Assembly (NCBI RefSeq): GCF_946478785.1
Contig: NZ_CAMLDD010000008.1
Location: 62,001 to 126,000, forward strand
Direction of reading: 5' to 3'
DNA length: 64,000 nucleotides
From: an uncultured Flavobacterium sp.
GTDB lineage: Bacteria > Bacteroidota > Bacteroidia > Flavobacteriales > Flavobacteriaceae
Shown in pieces: positions 51,505 to 59,397 of the stretch. The notes beneath the pieces are model-generated. The model made no database searches. It worked only from the letters and a program-made list of their open reading frames with translations, and was not told the DNA's origin. Both the position numbers and the translations under genes were made by a program. Position 1 is the stretch's first letter. The number at the start of each line of letters is the position of its first letter.

Positions 51505-51570
51505 CCTCGGAGAGGTTGACTGTTTGTAGAAAATGAAATGATTTTGTTTAGCTCCGGAGGAGCGACCTGT
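51505..51570 (+). repeat. REP-like palindrome a (upstream of the transposase)
   Basis: CCTCGGAGAGG (51505-51515), a spacer with ACTGTTTGTAG, and the hairpin GCTCC-GGA-GGAGC (51551-51563) followed by GACCTGT. Related copies lie downstream of the transposase. Confidence 0.75.
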
Positions 51571-51582
51571 TAAAAACGATTT

Positions 51583-52044
51583 ATGGCAAATACCTATTCA
51601 CAAATTTATATTCAAATTGTTTTTGCCGTAAAAGGAAGAGAAAATTTGATTAGAAAAGAAAACCGTGAAGAACTACACAAATTTATTACAGGTGTCATTT
51701 CAAATAGAGGACAAAAATTATTATCCATTTTCGCAATGCCAGATCACGTTCATATTTTGGTTGGAATGAAACCAAACCTTTTATTATCCGATTTGGTTAG
51801 AGATATTAAAGCAGGTTCTTCGAAATTTATTAATGATAATAAATGGATTAACGGAAAATTTAATTGGCAAGAAGGATATGGAGCTTTTTCTTATTCTAAA
51901 AGTCATTTGGACAATGTGATTAAATACATTTTAAATCAGGAAGAAAACCATAAGAAACAAACATTTAAGGAAGAATATATTTCATTTTTAGAAAAATTTA
52001 AAATTGATTATGAAGAGAAATATTTGTTTGATTGGGTTGAATAA
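51583..52044 (+). CDS. IS200/IS605-type Y1 transposase (REP-associated, RAYT-like)
   Basis: 153 residues, intact. The HUH motif is in M-P-D-H-V-H-I-L near residue 59 and the nucleophile Tyr is probably in V-I-K-Y-I-L-N-Q-E-E near residue 125. The transposases of this class cut single-stranded DNA at hairpins, and some (RAYTs) are single-copy and serve dispersed REP elements. Copies of the hairpin unit are on both sides (51505-51570, 52061-52131 inverted, 52178-52240), a REPtron-like layout. It sits between the FadN-type gene and the thiolase gene, in the same orientation as both. Confidence 0.9.
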   Translation: MANTYSQIYIQIVFAVKGRENLIRKENREELHKFITGVISNRGQKLLSIFAMPDHVHILVGMKPNLLLSDLVRDIKAGSSKFINDNKWINGKFNWQEGYGAFSYSKSHLDNVIKYILNQEENHKKQTFKEEYISFLEKFKIDYEEKYLFDWVE

Positions 52045-52060
52045 CAAACAGGTTGCAAAA

Positions 52061-52131
52061 ACAGGTCGCTCCTACGGAGCTTATTAACATAGCCCTTAAT
52101 TAATGCTACAAACAGTATGCCTCTACGAGGC
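52061..52131 (-). repeat. REP-like palindrome b (inverted, downstream of the transposase)
   Basis: The hairpin GCTCC-TAC-GGAGC (52068-52080) preceded by ACAGGTC is the reverse complement of the corresponding part of copy a with one change. GCCTCTACGAGGC (52119-52131) corresponds to the first small palindrome of copy a. Confidence 0.75.
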
Positions 52132-52177
52132 ACGAGACTGATTAGCAGAAATAAAAAGGTGCATCTATTTAATATCT

Positions 52178-52240
52178 AAGAGGTCAACTGTTTTTAGAAA
52201 ATATAATTTAAATGGCAATTAGCTCCTTGGGGAGCGACCT
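52178..52240 (+). repeat. REP-like palindrome c
   Basis: AAGAGGTCAACTGTTTTTAG followed after a spacer by GCTCC-TTGG-GGAGC (52222-52235) and GACCT, in the same orientation as copy a. It ends 28 nt before the thiolase ATG, so it lies in its leader. Confidence 0.7.
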
Positions 52241-52267
52241 ATAAAATATCAAAAACAATTAAGAATT

Positions 52268-53449
52268 ATGAAAACAGCATATATAGTAAAAGCATACAGA
52301 ACCGCAGTTGGAAAAGCACCAAAAGGGGTTTTCAGATTTAAAAGACCTGATGAATTAGCAGCAGAAACGATTCAGTTTATGATGGATGAACTGCCCGATT
52401 TTGACAAAAAACGTATTGATGACGTTATGGTAGGAAATGCTATGCCGGAAGCAGAACAAGGTTTGAACGTTGGACGTTTGATCTCGTTAATGGGATTAAA
52501 AGTGGAGGATGTTCCTGGTGTAACTGTTAACCGTTATTGCGCATCAGGATTAGAAACTATCGGAATGGCAACTGCTAAAATCCAATCAGGAATGGCAGAT
52601 TGTATTATTGCCGGTGGAGCTGAAAGTATGAGTTTTATTCCGATGGGAGGTTACAAACCAACTCCGGATTATAAAGTTGCCGCAGCAGGTCACGAAGATT
52701 ACTACTGGGGAATGGGTTTAACTGCTGAAGCGGTCGCCAAACAATATAATGTTTCAAGAGAAGATCAGGATGAGTTTGCGTATAACTCTCATATGAAAGC
52801 CTTGAAAGCACAAGCTGAAGGGAAATTCGACAAACAAATCGTTCCAATTACGGTTGATCAGACTTTCATCAATGAAAATGGAAAAAAAGAAACTAAATCA
52901 TACGTTGTAAAACAAGACGAAGGGCCAAGATCCGGAACGTCTGTTGCAGCTCTAGCTGGACTAAAACCCGTTTTTGCCGCCGACGGAAGCGTTACAGCAG
53001 GTAACTCATCACAAATGAGTGATGGTGCTGCTTTTGTTTTAATCATGAGTGAGGACATGGTAAAAGAATTGAATCTTGAACCAATCGCCAGATTAGTAAA
53101 TTTTGCTTCTTCTGGTGTTGAGCCAAGAATTATGGGTATCGGTCCAGTAAAAGCTATTCCGAAAGCCTTGAAACAAGCCGGTTTAGAATTGAAGGATATT
53201 GACTTGGTTGAATTAAACGAGGCCTTTGCTTCTCAGTCTTTGGCTGTAATTCGTGAGTTAGGTTTAAACCCTGATATCGTAAACGTAAACGGTGGAGCAA
53301 TCGCTTTAGGTCACCCGCTGGGATGTACAGGAGCTAAACTTTCTGTTCAATTATTTGATGAAATGAAACGCAGAGGTAATAAATACGGAATCGTCTCTAT
53401 GTGTGTAGGAACTGGACAAGGAAGCGCAGGGATTTACGAGGTATTATAG
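52268..53449 (+). CDS. acetyl-CoA C-acyltransferase (thiolase)
   Basis: 393 residues. It cleaves 3-ketoacyl-CoA with CoA in the last step of beta-oxidation. Catalytic Cys in N-R-Y-C-A-S-G near residue 90, the N-E-A-F-A segment near residue 318, the G-H-P-L-G motif near residue 347, and the second Cys in C-V-G-T-G near residue 380. It has no transit or signal sequence. Next to the hydratase/dehydrogenase and dehydrogenase genes, with a palindromic repeat on either side. Confidence 0.96.
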   Translation: MKTAYIVKAYRTAVGKAPKGVFRFKRPDELAAETIQFMMDELPDFDKKRIDDVMVGNAMPEAEQGLNVGRLISLMGLKVEDVPGVTVNRYCASGLETIGMATAKIQSGMADCIIAGGAESMSFIPMGGYKPTPDYKVAAAGHEDYYWGMGLTAEAVAKQYNVSREDQDEFAYNSHMKALKAQAEGKFDKQIVPITVDQTFINENGKKETKSYVVKQDEGPRSGTSVAALAGLKPVFAADGSVTAGNSSQMSDGAAFVLIMSEDMVKELNLEPIARLVNFASSGVEPRIMGIGPVKAIPKALKQAGLELKDIDLVELNEAFASQSLAVIRELGLNPDIVNVNGGAIALGHPLGCTGAKLSVQLFDEMKRRGNKYGIVSMCVGTGQGSAGIYEVL

Positions 53450-53466
53450 ATAAAGTATTCTCCCAG

Positions 53467-53555
53467 TTGTCATTGCGAGGAACGAAGCAACCTCGCTAAC
53501 AATTACGCAAAGTTTTATTTTGCAAATGTGATTGCTTCGTTCCTCGCAATGACAA
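53467..53555. repeat. inverted-repeat element with 24-bp perfect arms
   Basis: TTGTCATTGCGAGGAACGAA continues to GCAA at 53467-53490 and returns as the complement at 53532-53555, with a 41-nt centre. Similar in size to the two 27-bp-arm elements around rtcB but different in sequence. It lies between thiolase and the acyl-CoA dehydrogenase. Confidence 0.85.
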
Positions 53556-53605
53556 GATTGAGGAAATTATATCATAAAAAAACATACAAAAAAACAAAAA
53601 ACAAA

Positions 53606-55411
53606 ATGGCAGATACAATCGAAAAAAACGTAACCCGTGGTGGTCAGTTTTTAGTTAAAGAAACAAAGTGCGAAGATATCTTTACACCAGAAGATTTTTC
53701 GGAAGAGCAGTTAATGATGCGCGACTCTGTAAAAGAGTTTGTGGACAAAGAAATTTGGCCAAATAAAAATCGTTTTGAGAACAAAGATTACGCTTTTACT
53801 GAAGAAAGCATGCGTAAAGCGGGTGAATTGGGACTTCTTGGAGTTGCGGTTCCCGAGGAATACGGGGGATTAGGAATGGGATTCGTATCTACCATGTTGG
53901 TTTGCGATTACATTTCTGGTGCTACAGGATCATTCTCAACTGCTTTTGGTGCTCATACAGGTATTGGAACAATGCCAATTACACTTTATGGAACTGAGGA
54001 ACAAAAGAAAAAATATGTTCCTAAATTGGCTTCCGGAGAATGGTTTGGAGCTTATTGCTTAACAGAACCAGGTGCAGGATCTGATGCTAATTCAGGAAAA
54101 ACTAAAGCTGTTTTATCTGAAGATGGAACGCATTATAAAATTACCGGACAAAAAATGTGGATTTCGAATGCAGGCTTCTGCAGCGTTTTCATCGTTTTTG
54201 CCCGTATTGGAGATGATAAAAATATTACAGGCTTCATCGTAGAAAATGATCCGTCAAACGGAATTTCTATGAATGAAGAAGAACATAAATTAGGAATTCG
54301 TGCTTCTTCTACGCGTCAGGTTTTCTTCAACGAAACGAAAGTTCCGGTTGAAAACATGTTGTCTGAAAGAGGAAACGGTTTCAAAATCGCCATGAATGCT
54401 TTGAATGTCGGTCGTATTAAACTGGCGGCAGCTTGTCTTGACGCACAAAGAAGAGTTACTACAGGAGCTGTAAAATATGCTAATGAAAGAATTCAGTTTA
54501 ACACTGCAATTTCATCTTTTGGAGCTATCCGCTCTAAATTGGCTGAAATGGCGACAAGTGCCTACGCAGGTGAAAGTGCTTCTTATCGTGCTGCTAAAGA
54601 TATCGAAGACAGAATAGCGGCTCGTGAAGCGGAAGGAACTTCTCATCAGGAGGCCGAATTGAAAGGTGTTGAAGAATATGCTATTGAATGTTCTATTTTG
54701 AAAGTAGCGGTTTCTGAGGATGTTCAGAATTGCGCAGATGAAGGAATTCAGATTTTTGGCGGAATGGGATTCTCTGAAGATACTCCAATGGAAAGTGCCT
54801 GGAGAGATGCTCGTATCGCTCGTATCTACGAAGGAACAAACGAAATCAACAGAATGCTTTCTGTAGGTATGCTAATCAAAAAAGCAATGAAAGGTCACGT
54901 TGATTTATTAGGGCCGGCAATGAAAGTTCAGGAAGAATTAATGGGGATTCCATCTTTTGATGCTCCTGATTTCTCTGAATTGTTTGCAGAAGAAAAAGGA
55001 ATCGTTGCGAACCTTAAAAAAGTTTTCTTAATGGTTGCCGGAAGCGCAGTTCAAAAATTTGGACCGGATTTAGATGCTCACCAACAGTTATTAATGGCTG
55101 CTTCTGATATCTTAATCGAAATTTATATGGCTGAAAGTACAATTTTGAGAACGGAGAAATTAGCCAAAAACAAAGGCGAAGATAAAGTTCAGGAGCAAAT
55201 TGCGATGGCAAAATTATACTTGTACAAAGCTGTAGATATCGTTAACTCAAAAGGAAAAGAAGGAATTATTTCTTTTGCTGAGGGAGACGAACAACGCATG
55301 ATGCTAATGGGATTAAAGCGTTTTACAAAATATACAAACAATCCAAATGTTGTAGCTTTAAGAGAAACAATTACATCAAAATTAGTTGCAGAAAACGAAT
55401 ACTGTTTCTAA
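53606..55411 (+). CDS. acyl-CoA dehydrogenase
   Basis: 601 residues from the ATG at 53606; the longer frame starts inside the inverted-repeat element. FAD-dependent first step of beta-oxidation. Seen: G-A-Y-C-L-T-E-P-G-A-G-S-D near residue 148 (FAD/substrate contact), W-I-S-N-A-G near residue 188, F-G-G-M-G-F near residue 385, and Y-E-G-T-N-E-I-N with the catalytic Glu near residue 412. An extra C-terminal region of about 170 residues makes it resemble the long, VLCAD-like type. Closed by a strong terminator, so it ends the operon. Confidence 0.95.
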   Translation: MADTIEKNVTRGGQFLVKETKCEDIFTPEDFSEEQLMMRDSVKEFVDKEIWPNKNRFENKDYAFTEESMRKAGELGLLGVAVPEEYGGLGMGFVSTMLVCDYISGATGSFSTAFGAHTGIGTMPITLYGTEEQKKKYVPKLASGEWFGAYCLTEPGAGSDANSGKTKAVLSEDGTHYKITGQKMWISNAGFCSVFIVFARIGDDKNITGFIVENDPSNGISMNEEEHKLGIRASSTRQVFFNETKVPVENMLSERGNGFKIAMNALNVGRIKLAAACLDAQRRVTTGAVKYANERIQFNTAISSFGAIRSKLAEMATSAYAGESASYRAAKDIEDRIAAREAEGTSHQEAELKGVEEYAIECSILKVAVSEDVQNCADEGIQIFGGMGFSEDTPMESAWRDARIARIYEGTNEINRMLSVGMLIKKAMKGHVDLLGPAMKVQEELMGIPSFDAPDFSELFAEEKGIVANLKKVFLMVAGSAVQKFGPDLDAHQQLLMAASDILIEIYMAESTILRTEKLAKNKGEDKVQEQIAMAKLYLYKAVDIVNSKGKEGIISFAEGDEQRMMLMGLKRFTKYTNNPNVVALRETITSKLVAENEYCF

Positions 55412-55442
55412 TCCAAAGATAGTTTTAGCTTTTAATTTGTTT

Positions 55443-55478
55443 AAACCCGCACAACCCGAAACTGTGCGGGTTTATTTT
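55443..55478 (+). terminator. terminator of the beta-oxidation cluster
   Basis: AAACCCGCACA and TGTGCGGGTTT form a perfect stem around a 9-nt loop, followed by T-rich sequence. Confidence 0.88.
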
Positions 55479-55576
55479 TTTCTTATTTTGCCACATTAAA
55501 TTGTATTTGATTTCAACACAAAATAGAAATACTTTTTTTAGTTATAAGGCCAGGAATTGGGAATTTAATAGTAAAA

Positions 55577-56101
55577 CTATTTTTTAACTTCTTCAGGTTT
55601 TGGTGCTTTAATTTCTCCATCATAAGATATCGATGCCCTATTGTTACTATTGACTGAAAGTGTAGCTCCTCCATTAAAATAAATTGAGAAAAAAAGATTG
55701 TAAACATCGTCTTTGCCTTTTACAGTCGCTTTTATATTATACGATTTTTTCTTTTTTTCAATTTGTATATTATCAGGGACGCCTTCGAATTTAATGCCAC
55801 CATCACCTCCTCCATAAGGCACATTAAATCCACGTCCAAAAAATGGCAGATCGCAGGTTGTTTTGGCTTCATTAAATTTCAAAAAATAGGTATTGTAATC
55901 TAAATTCAAAAGCCTGCCACCTTGCGGCATAACTTTTTGTGCTTCAAAAACAAAATTTTTAGAATTGATAAGGGCTTCAATCTCTTTTTGTTTCTGTAAT
56001 TCTCTTTTTGCTTTAAGTTCTCTTTTTGATGTTTCCTGCGCAAGTGCGGGAAGAGTTAAAAAAGACAATAACACTAATGAAATGAAGGTTTTAGTTTTCA
56101 T
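55577..56101 (-). CDS. DUF4251 protein, secreted
   Basis: 174 residues. Signal peptide cut after A-L-A-Q (residue 22), then a charged helix rich in Arg, Lys and Glu, and a beta-rich DUF4251 domain with F-V-F-E-A near residue 50, Y-F-L-K-F near residue 73, and I-Y-F-N-G-G near residue 143. DUF4251 is common in Bacteroidota and of unknown function. It is 36 nt downstream of the META-domain lipoprotein gene, so the two probably form an operon. Confidence 0.87.
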   Translation of the reverse strand: MKTKTFISLVLLSFLTLPALAQETSKRELKAKRELQKQKEIEALINSKNFVFEAQKVMPQGGRLLNLDYNTYFLKFNEAKTTCDLPFFGRGFNVPYGGGDGGIKFEGVPDNIQIEKKKKSYNIKATVKGKDDVYNLFFSIYFNGGATLSVNSNNRASISYDGEIKAPKPEEVKK

Positions 56102-56137
56102 AAATTATAAATTATTGTTTACTAGTTAAAAGAAAAT

Positions 56138-56572
56138 CTATTTTTTCGTGAATCGCATAGCTGCAATATCCCCAGTAATAAGATTCAAAGTTTTTCCATC
56201 ATCAGTAATACTATAGGAAGTTACTTTTGATAAAGTGTTCATAAAAACCTGTTCACCCTGACCGTCCATGCACATCATTTTGGTTGCTGTCATAGGTTGT
56301 GTAAAATCAATTTTGGCTTCTGTTACATTAAGTTTTCCTGTATACGAATTACAGCTGTTATTGCCAGAAACCAAACTATCCTTGGTATTGAAATTTATCG
56401 TAGGCTTTTTATCCGGATATAAGCCATCGAAAGCGATTCTTGGTCCGGTGATATAATTAAGTTCCCATGTTCCATTCAGCTTAGAAACAGCATCCTTTTT
56501 TTTGCATTTAAAAACATTACAGGAAATTATCAGGAAGCTAAGGACAATAAGGGTAGAAATATTCTTTATCAT
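56138..56572 (-). CDS. META-domain lipoprotein
   Basis: 144 residues. SPII signal with lipobox I-I-S-C near residue 18, then a META/HslJ-like domain: L-N-G-T-W-E-L near residue 33, N-S-C-N-S-Y-T-G near residue 76, and M-T-A-T-K-M-M-C near residue 93. Heat-shock-induced or protease-inhibitor-like roles are proposed for the family, but there is no evidence of either here. First gene of a two-gene minus-strand unit. Confidence 0.88.
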   Translation of the reverse strand: MIKNISTLIVLSFLIISCNVFKCKKKDAVSKLNGTWELNYITGPRIAFDGLYPDKKPTINFNTKDSLVSGNNSCNSYTGKLNVTEAKIDFTQPMTATKMMCMDGQGEQVFMNTLSKVTSYSITDDGKTLNLITGDIAAMRFTKK

Positions 56573-56778
56573 ACATTAAAATATTAACAAATTACAAAAT
56601 AGAAATACGGTTTTTTTAGCAAAAACATACACGAATTTAATCAATATTTTTGAGTTGTTTACTTAAAGTAAGTTTAAATTACAACGAATAAGTTTTAGAT
56701 TTTTTTAACGCAATTCCTTAAAGAATATCGTCTGTTTTATGTTAAATTTACTTAATCATTAATTTAAAAGCCTTACAT

Positions 56779-57306
56779 ATGAAAAAAATAATTGTTTCTT
56801 TCACCATAATAACTGCCTTAATAATTGGCTGTAAGACCAGTACAAAATCAAATGATGCTAAAACTTTGACCATAAATTTAGAGCCAAAAAGTAATAGTAC
56901 CGTTACAGGAACTGCAACTTTTACTGAAAAAGATGGCAAAGTAACTTTTACAGCAAAAATGGCAGGTTTAGATCCCGGAGTTCATGCCATTCACATTCAT
57001 GAAAAATCAGATTGTACTGCAGCAGATGGAAGTTCAGCCGGTGGACACTGGAATCCAACTTTTAAAAAGCACGGAAAATGGGGAGTTGGCGAATATCATA
57101 AAGGTGATATTGGCAACTTTACAGCAGATGCAAAAGGTAACGGAACTATCACTATGACAACTGATGAATGGGCTATTGGCGGAGATGATGAAACAAAAAA
57201 TATCCTAGGAAAAGGATTGATTGTTCACCAGGGAGCTGATGATTTTACATCTCAGCCATCAGGAGATGCCGGTGCAAGGGTTGCTTGTTCGGGAATCATT
57301 AAATAA
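56779..57306 (+). CDS. Cu/Zn superoxide dismutase, lipoprotein
   Basis: 175 residues. SPII signal with I-I-G-C near residue 17, so exposed to the periplasm or the cell surface. Metal ligands: H-A-I-H-I-H near residue 70 (copper His pair), G-G-H-W-N-P near residue 89, and G-D-I-G-N near residue 113, with the C-terminal V-A-C-S-G-I-I Cys that bridges to the Cys of K-S-D-C. Detoxifies superoxide in the envelope. Monocistronic, with a terminator immediately after. Confidence 0.92.
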   Translation: MKKIIVSFTIITALIIGCKTSTKSNDAKTLTINLEPKSNSTVTGTATFTEKDGKVTFTAKMAGLDPGVHAIHIHEKSDCTAADGSSAGGHWNPTFKKHGKWGVGEYHKGDIGNFTADAKGNGTITMTTDEWAIGGDDETKNILGKGLIVHQGADDFTSQPSGDAGARVACSGIIK

Positions 57307-57318
57307 TTAAAAAACTTA

Positions 57319-57353
57319 ATAACCACTATTTTACAAGATTTAGTGGTTATTTC
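57319..57353 (+). terminator. terminator of the superoxide dismutase gene
   Basis: ATAACCACTA pairs with TAGTGGTTAT around a 12-nt loop, followed by TTTCATTT. Confidence 0.7.
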
Positions 57354-57413
57354 ATTTAAAATTAATCTTAGCACAAGAAAAAGATATAGCTTTGTATTCT
57401 CAAACAAAAGTTA

Positions 57414-58616
57414 ATGATTAACCCATCGGTGCCCGGCTGGATAGATAAATTTTTTAGTGAACAAAAGTTCTCAGAAGTCATTCCTTTTGAGACAACAGAT
57501 TCATTTTACTATAGAGTAAGGGAAACCGGATTTATCTATGGGCATATTATTTCTATTGATTCTGAAATTCCAATTCCAATAAAAGGCTGGTTCAAGACCG
57601 AAATTTCAAAAATTGCTTTATTAAACACGTTATATCATGTTTTTTGTTTAGAAAAAAGAAATTCTGAACCCCAAAACTTTATTGCTGAAGTTTTAAAATT
57701 TTATAGGGAAATGAACCCGGAAGGTTTTAATTTATTTAAAATTCTGCTCCCAAAAGATACACCTTCACTATCTCTTGAAAATATAATTGATCAGAGAGTT
57801 CAAACGAATGACAGTATCATCAGCAAAAACTTTTCGCATCTTGTAACAAATGCATTATTATTTATAGATGTACTGGCTTTTAGGCAATATTTAGAACATG
57901 GAGCAATTCCTGAAAAGTATCTTAAAAGAATTGAGGAAACTGTTCTTGGCATTGTGGGGTTGGCATTGAAGACTAAAACCATCAAATCACAGCATGACGA
58001 CTTATTGATTAAACTTTTTGAAGCGTCTATTCGATACTCTAAATTTTCAAAAGTAACAGTTGATACTTTAGAAACTTTAACGCTTAGTTATTTCAGCAAT
58101 AAATTAGAGCAATATTATCTAATCGATATGGCTGGAATGGCTTTATGGAGTGATGGTGTAGTAGAAAATGAAGAAGCTTATTTTTTATTTTCGTTAGGAT
58201 CAATGATGGGGGTTTCTGATGATTTTGTGATTCAAAGTATCGCCACAACTAATTCATTTATAACAACACATAAAAAGAAAATCCCGTATTTTAATTATTC
58301 TAACCCGGTAAAGCATTTCTATGACCAGATGACGCATACGGTGGTAAAATTGATTATTAGGAACAAAAACAGACTCGTTAAAGAAATTGTTCAGAGCAAA
58401 GAGTTAATGGTTTTGCTGGCTTATTCTACAACACGGGATTTAGATGCCAAGGAAAAGAAAAAAGTAAAAAAACAGCTTCTGGATATCTGTAAAACAATTC
58501 CGTCCCTAACCATCTTTTTACTTCCCGGCGGTAGTTTGCTCCTGCCTATTTTAATAAAGTTTATACCAACAATGTTACCATCGGCTTTCAATGAAAATTT
58601 GGATGAAAATGAATAA
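57414..58616 (+). CDS. LETM1-related protein
   Basis: 400 residues, no signal peptide. Most of it is helical and soluble; the C-terminus (about 360-395) is a hydrophobic region with S-L-T-I-F-L-L-P-G-G-S-L-L-L-P, matching the LETM1-type segment in flavobacterial proteins annotated LETM1-related biofilm-associated. LETM1 proteins move cations across membranes; here the single hydrophobic hairpin suggests association with the inner membrane. It ends at a bidirectional hairpin. Role unproven. Confidence 0.83.
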   Translation: MINPSVPGWIDKFFSEQKFSEVIPFETTDSFYYRVRETGFIYGHIISIDSEIPIPIKGWFKTEISKIALLNTLYHVFCLEKRNSEPQNFIAEVLKFYREMNPEGFNLFKILLPKDTPSLSLENIIDQRVQTNDSIISKNFSHLVTNALLFIDVLAFRQYLEHGAIPEKYLKRIEETVLGIVGLALKTKTIKSQHDDLLIKLFEASIRYSKFSKVTVDTLETLTLSYFSNKLEQYYLIDMAGMALWSDGVVENEEAYFLFSLGSMMGVSDDFVIQSIATTNSFITTHKKKIPYFNYSNPVKHFYDQMTHTVVKLIIRNKNRLVKEIVQSKELMVLLAYSTTRDLDAKEKKKVKKQLLDICKTIPSLTIFLLPGGSLLLPILIKFIPTMLPSAFNENLDENE

Positions 58617-58618
58617 AA

Positions 58619-58646
58619 AAAATCGCCTAAAAGGCGATTTCTTTTT
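58619..58646. terminator. bidirectional terminator
   Basis: AAATCGCCT and AGGCGATTT with a 3-nt loop, A-rich to the left and T-rich to the right. Sits between the convergent LETM1-related and carbonic anhydrase genes. Confidence 0.85.
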
Positions 58647-59282
58647 TTATAAATCTAATTGGTATACCTGATCTAATTCTTCATTTGAACTAATGTTTAC
58701 GTTCAAATCAGTAACAAATCCTGAATTTAACCCGTAAACCCATCCATGAATTGTTAAGTCCTGACCACTTTTCCAGGCACCCTGCACGATTGATGTTTTA
58801 GCTAAATTATAAACCTGTTCTTTGGCATTGATTTCAACAAAAGCATTGAAACGCTCTGTCTCATCTTCGATTGAATTTAAATATTTATCATGTAAACGGT
58901 ATTCATCTTTAATATGACGAAGCCAGTTGTCAATAATTCCTACAGACATATTTCCCATTGCAGCTTTTACACCACCACAGCCGTAATGTCCGCAAACAAT
59001 AACATGCTTCACTTTTAATACATTTACAGAGTAATCTAAAACACTCAACATATTCATATCAGAATGAACAACCATATTAGCAATGTTACGATGTACAAAA
59101 ACTTCTCCCGGTTTTGCTCCAATAATTTCGTTTGCAGGAACACGACTGTCTGAACATCCAATCCATAATAATGGTGGTGTCTGCCCTTTTGCTAAATCTG
59201 CAAAAAAATTAGGATCTAGTGCTAATGATTTTTCTACCCACTCTTTATTGTTTTCTAATATCTGCTTATAAAAATCTGACAT
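58647..59282 (-). CDS. beta-carbonic anhydrase
   Basis: 211 residues. It interconverts CO2 and bicarbonate. Zinc ligands are in G-C-S-D-S-R near residue 42 (Cys, with the Asp-Arg dyad) and H-Y-G-C-G-G near residue 98 (His and Cys). No signal peptide is evident, so cytoplasmic. 115 nt upstream on the same strand is a SulP-family transporter, a combination typical of bicarbonate uptake systems. Confidence 0.95.
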   Translation of the reverse strand: MSDFYKQILENNKEWVEKSLALDPNFFADLAKGQTPPLLWIGCSDSRVPANEIIGAKPGEVFVHRNIANMVVHSDMNMLSVLDYSVNVLKVKHVIVCGHYGCGGVKAAMGNMSVGIIDNWLRHIKDEYRLHDKYLNSIEDETERFNAFVEINAKEQVYNLAKTSIVQGAWKSGQDLTIHGWVYGLNSGFVTDLNVNISSNEELDQVYQLDL

Positions 59283-59397
59283 ATTTTTTTTAGTTTTATG
59301 GCACTCCTCTGATTAAAGTAACAATTAAACTTCTTTTAAAAGTTATCTAAATGTTAATACTCTCTCACGCTTGAAATACCTATTTATAAATAATTGT

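Noticed and set aside
53528..53605. Longer N-terminus for the acyl-CoA dehydrogenase
   Set aside because: The extra codons lie in a dispersed inverted repeat and have no similarity to the family; the ATG at 53606 gives the expected start.
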